In this document: positions 5,935 through 7,050 of the stretch, in pieces
Layout: every line of letters begins with the position of its first letter
How positions within the stretch are numbered: the stretch's first letter is position 1
DNA from: Bacteroidales bacterium UBA1458
Lineage (GTDB): Bacteria; Bacteroidota; Bacteroidia; Bacteroidales; VadinHA17
Direction of reading: 5' to 3'
NCBI GenBank assembly: GCA_002325785.1
Contig: DCSU01000025.1
Location: forward strand, 7,685-14,734
Length of the DNA stretch: 7,050 bases
Translations under genes and position numbers: made by a program
The notes under the pieces: model-generated
What the model saw: the letters and a program-made list of their open reading frames with translations, nothing else
Databases searched by the model: none
Told to the model about the DNA's origin: nothing

Positions 5935-7014
5935 ATGAGCATCGAACTTAAAAAGGACTTTTCTTTCTCATTGCTTGTTCCGACAAGCATGGGTGTCCGT
6001 ATAACTCCGGTAAGCCACCAGCCTGTTCACAGCAGTGATACTTTCTTCATGCAGGCGACCAGCGCTGAGACCAATGTTGCCAGCATTGCCAGTTACCTGG
6101 GGCTGCCGGTGAAGGTTCTGACAACATTCGTAGAGGATAGTCCCGTTGCTAATCTCATTAAGAGCAACCTTGCAAGCCGGCATATGACCTTTGAGGGCAG
6201 GGAGGTACCGCAGGGCAATCCCTGGGGTTACCGGCATCAGTTTAACATTGCTGACATGGGTTTCGGGTCAAGGGGCCCCAGGGTACATAACGATCGTGCG
6301 GGAGAGGTAGGACGGACGCTGAATGTGAAGGACTTTGATCTTGATCGGATTTTCAGGAAAGAGGGTGTGCAGATAGTTCATCTGTCAGGACTGATTGCAG
6401 CATTATCACCGGAGACCAGCACCTTCTGTCTTGAGCTTGCAAAGGAGGCGAAAAAACAGGGTACGCGCATTTCGTTTGACCTGAATTACCGGGCATCATT
6501 CTGGAAGGGGCGTGAAGAGGAGCTCAGCGGTGTTTTCAGGGAGATTGCTTCAGTTTCGGATATTCTTGTAGGCAACGAGGAGGATTTTCAGCTCTGCCTG
6601 GGCATCGAAGGCCCTGAGGCAGGAGGGAAGAATATCGGATCCAAGATTGAGAGTTTCAAGGTGATGATAGGCAGGGTTAAGAAGGATTACCCCGGCACAT
6701 CGGTCTTTGCCACAACCCTGCGCCAGGTGGTGAATGCAAATACACACCTCTGGGGTGCTATCATGCTTGAGGGCGACAGCTGGCATGTGATCGAGCCCCG
6801 CGAGATTGGCGTGCTTGACCGCATAGGCGGTGGCGACGGCTTTGTGGGAGGATTGCTTTACGGAATTCTCAGGGGCTGGGAGCCGGCTAAATGGGTTCAG
6901 TTTGGATGGGCCAGCGGCGCACTGGCGACCACCTTCCTGACAGACTATGCCCAGCCGGCGGATGAGGAGCAGGTGTGGAGCGTCTGGGAGGGTAACGCCA
7001 GGGTCAAACGATAG
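5935..7014 (+). CDS. PfkB-family sugar kinase, 2-keto-3-deoxygluconate kinase-like
   Basis: This cytoplasmic kinase likely phosphorylates a sugar or sugar acid using ATP; the closest general match is 2-keto-3-deoxygluconate kinase (KdgK), which serves uronate breakdown. Counting from the ATG at 5935, the C-terminal PfkB signature is DRIGGGDGFVGGLLYGI at 295-311, with the catalytic base Asp301 in GGGD. Other family marks are SFDLNYRASFW at 180-190 and ILVGNEEDF at 210-218. The N-terminal part is atypical. Instead of the GE-hydrophobic-LRL opening and the GG-AEANVA glycine motif there are LLVPTSMGVRITP (13-25) and TSAETNVASIASYLG (42-56). I recall a well-conserved bacterial sugar kinase family with exactly this variation, so it is probably functional and not degraded. 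Its true substrate is unproven. A GTG directly before the ATG (5932) could also serve as start. No strong ribosome site is seen. It probably has its own promoter (5849-5873). Confidence 0.85.
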   Translation: MSIELKKDFSFSLLVPTSMGVRITPVSHQPVHSSDTFFMQATSAETNVASIASYLGLPVKVLTTFVEDSPVANLIKSNLASRHMTFEGREVPQGNPWGYRHQFNIADMGFGSRGPRVHNDRAGEVGRTLNVKDFDLDRIFRKEGVQIVHLSGLIAALSPETSTFCLELAKEAKKQGTRISFDLNYRASFWKGREEELSGVFREIASVSDILVGNEEDFQLCLGIEGPEAGGKNIGSKIESFKVMIGRVKKDYPGTSVFATTLRQVVNANTHLWGAIMLEGDSWHVIEPREIGVLDRIGGGDGFVGGLLYGILRGWEPAKWVQFGWASGALATTFLTDYAQPADEEQVWSVWEGNARVKR

Positions 7015-7050
7015 AGATCGAGCTTTCAGGCGGGGGTGTTCGTCCCGGCA

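Noticed and set aside
7015..7050. Start of a further gene after the sugar kinase
   Set aside because: Only 36 bases remain, with no start codon on the plus strand and no recognisable coding sequence on either strand.

Overview
The window looks like chromosomal DNA from a member of the Bacteroidota, probably an environmental or anaerobic member of the Bacteroidales/Marinilabiliales. This is inferred from three things. The phosphate transporter is of the long kind with a PhoU-like C-terminal domain. An exact match to the Bacteroidota promoter form (TTTG, 19 bp, TAnnTTTG) lies in front of it. The genes make little use of strong Shine-Dalgarno sites. No RNA gene, insertion sequence, CRISPR array or phage gene was seen.

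Left part (1-2082, minus strand): a PiT-family inorganic phosphate transporter. The membrane part ends early at position 382 because the frame shifts near 447-449. The PhoU-like cytoplasmic domain continues in another frame to the left edge, where it is cut by the window. Dropping one base from a T-triplet joins the two parts into one long protein, so this is either a real frameshift, a sequencing error, or a split gene.

Middle intergenic region (2083-2409): a divergent control region. On the minus strand it holds a good promoter for the phosphate transporter. Just upstream of that promoter is a pair of exact heptamers, TGTTACA-N4-TGTTACA, in 11-bp phase, which is the layout of a Pho box. No convincing promoter or cobalamin riboswitch was found for the plus-strand operon.

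Centre (2410-5749, plus strand): a tightly packed four-gene operon. It encodes a lipoprotein-like substrate-binding protein, a FecCD/BtuC-type permease and an ABC ATPase, which together form an importer for an iron chelate, corrinoid or similar metal complex. The last gene is a small TsaA/TrmO-fold protein. The first three genes overlap one another and the fourth follows after 18 bases.

Right part (5750-7050): a 185-base spacer with two copies of the -7-like octamer TAAATTTG, then a PfkB-family sugar kinase related to 2-keto-3-deoxygluconate kinases. It has a divergent N-terminal substrate-side region. The final 36 bases after its stop hold nothing identifiable.

No clearly new multi-gene system is present. 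The points most worth checking are the frameshifted PiT-PhoU gene with its Pho-box-like control site, and the TsaA/TrmO-like gene attached to a metal-chelate importer.
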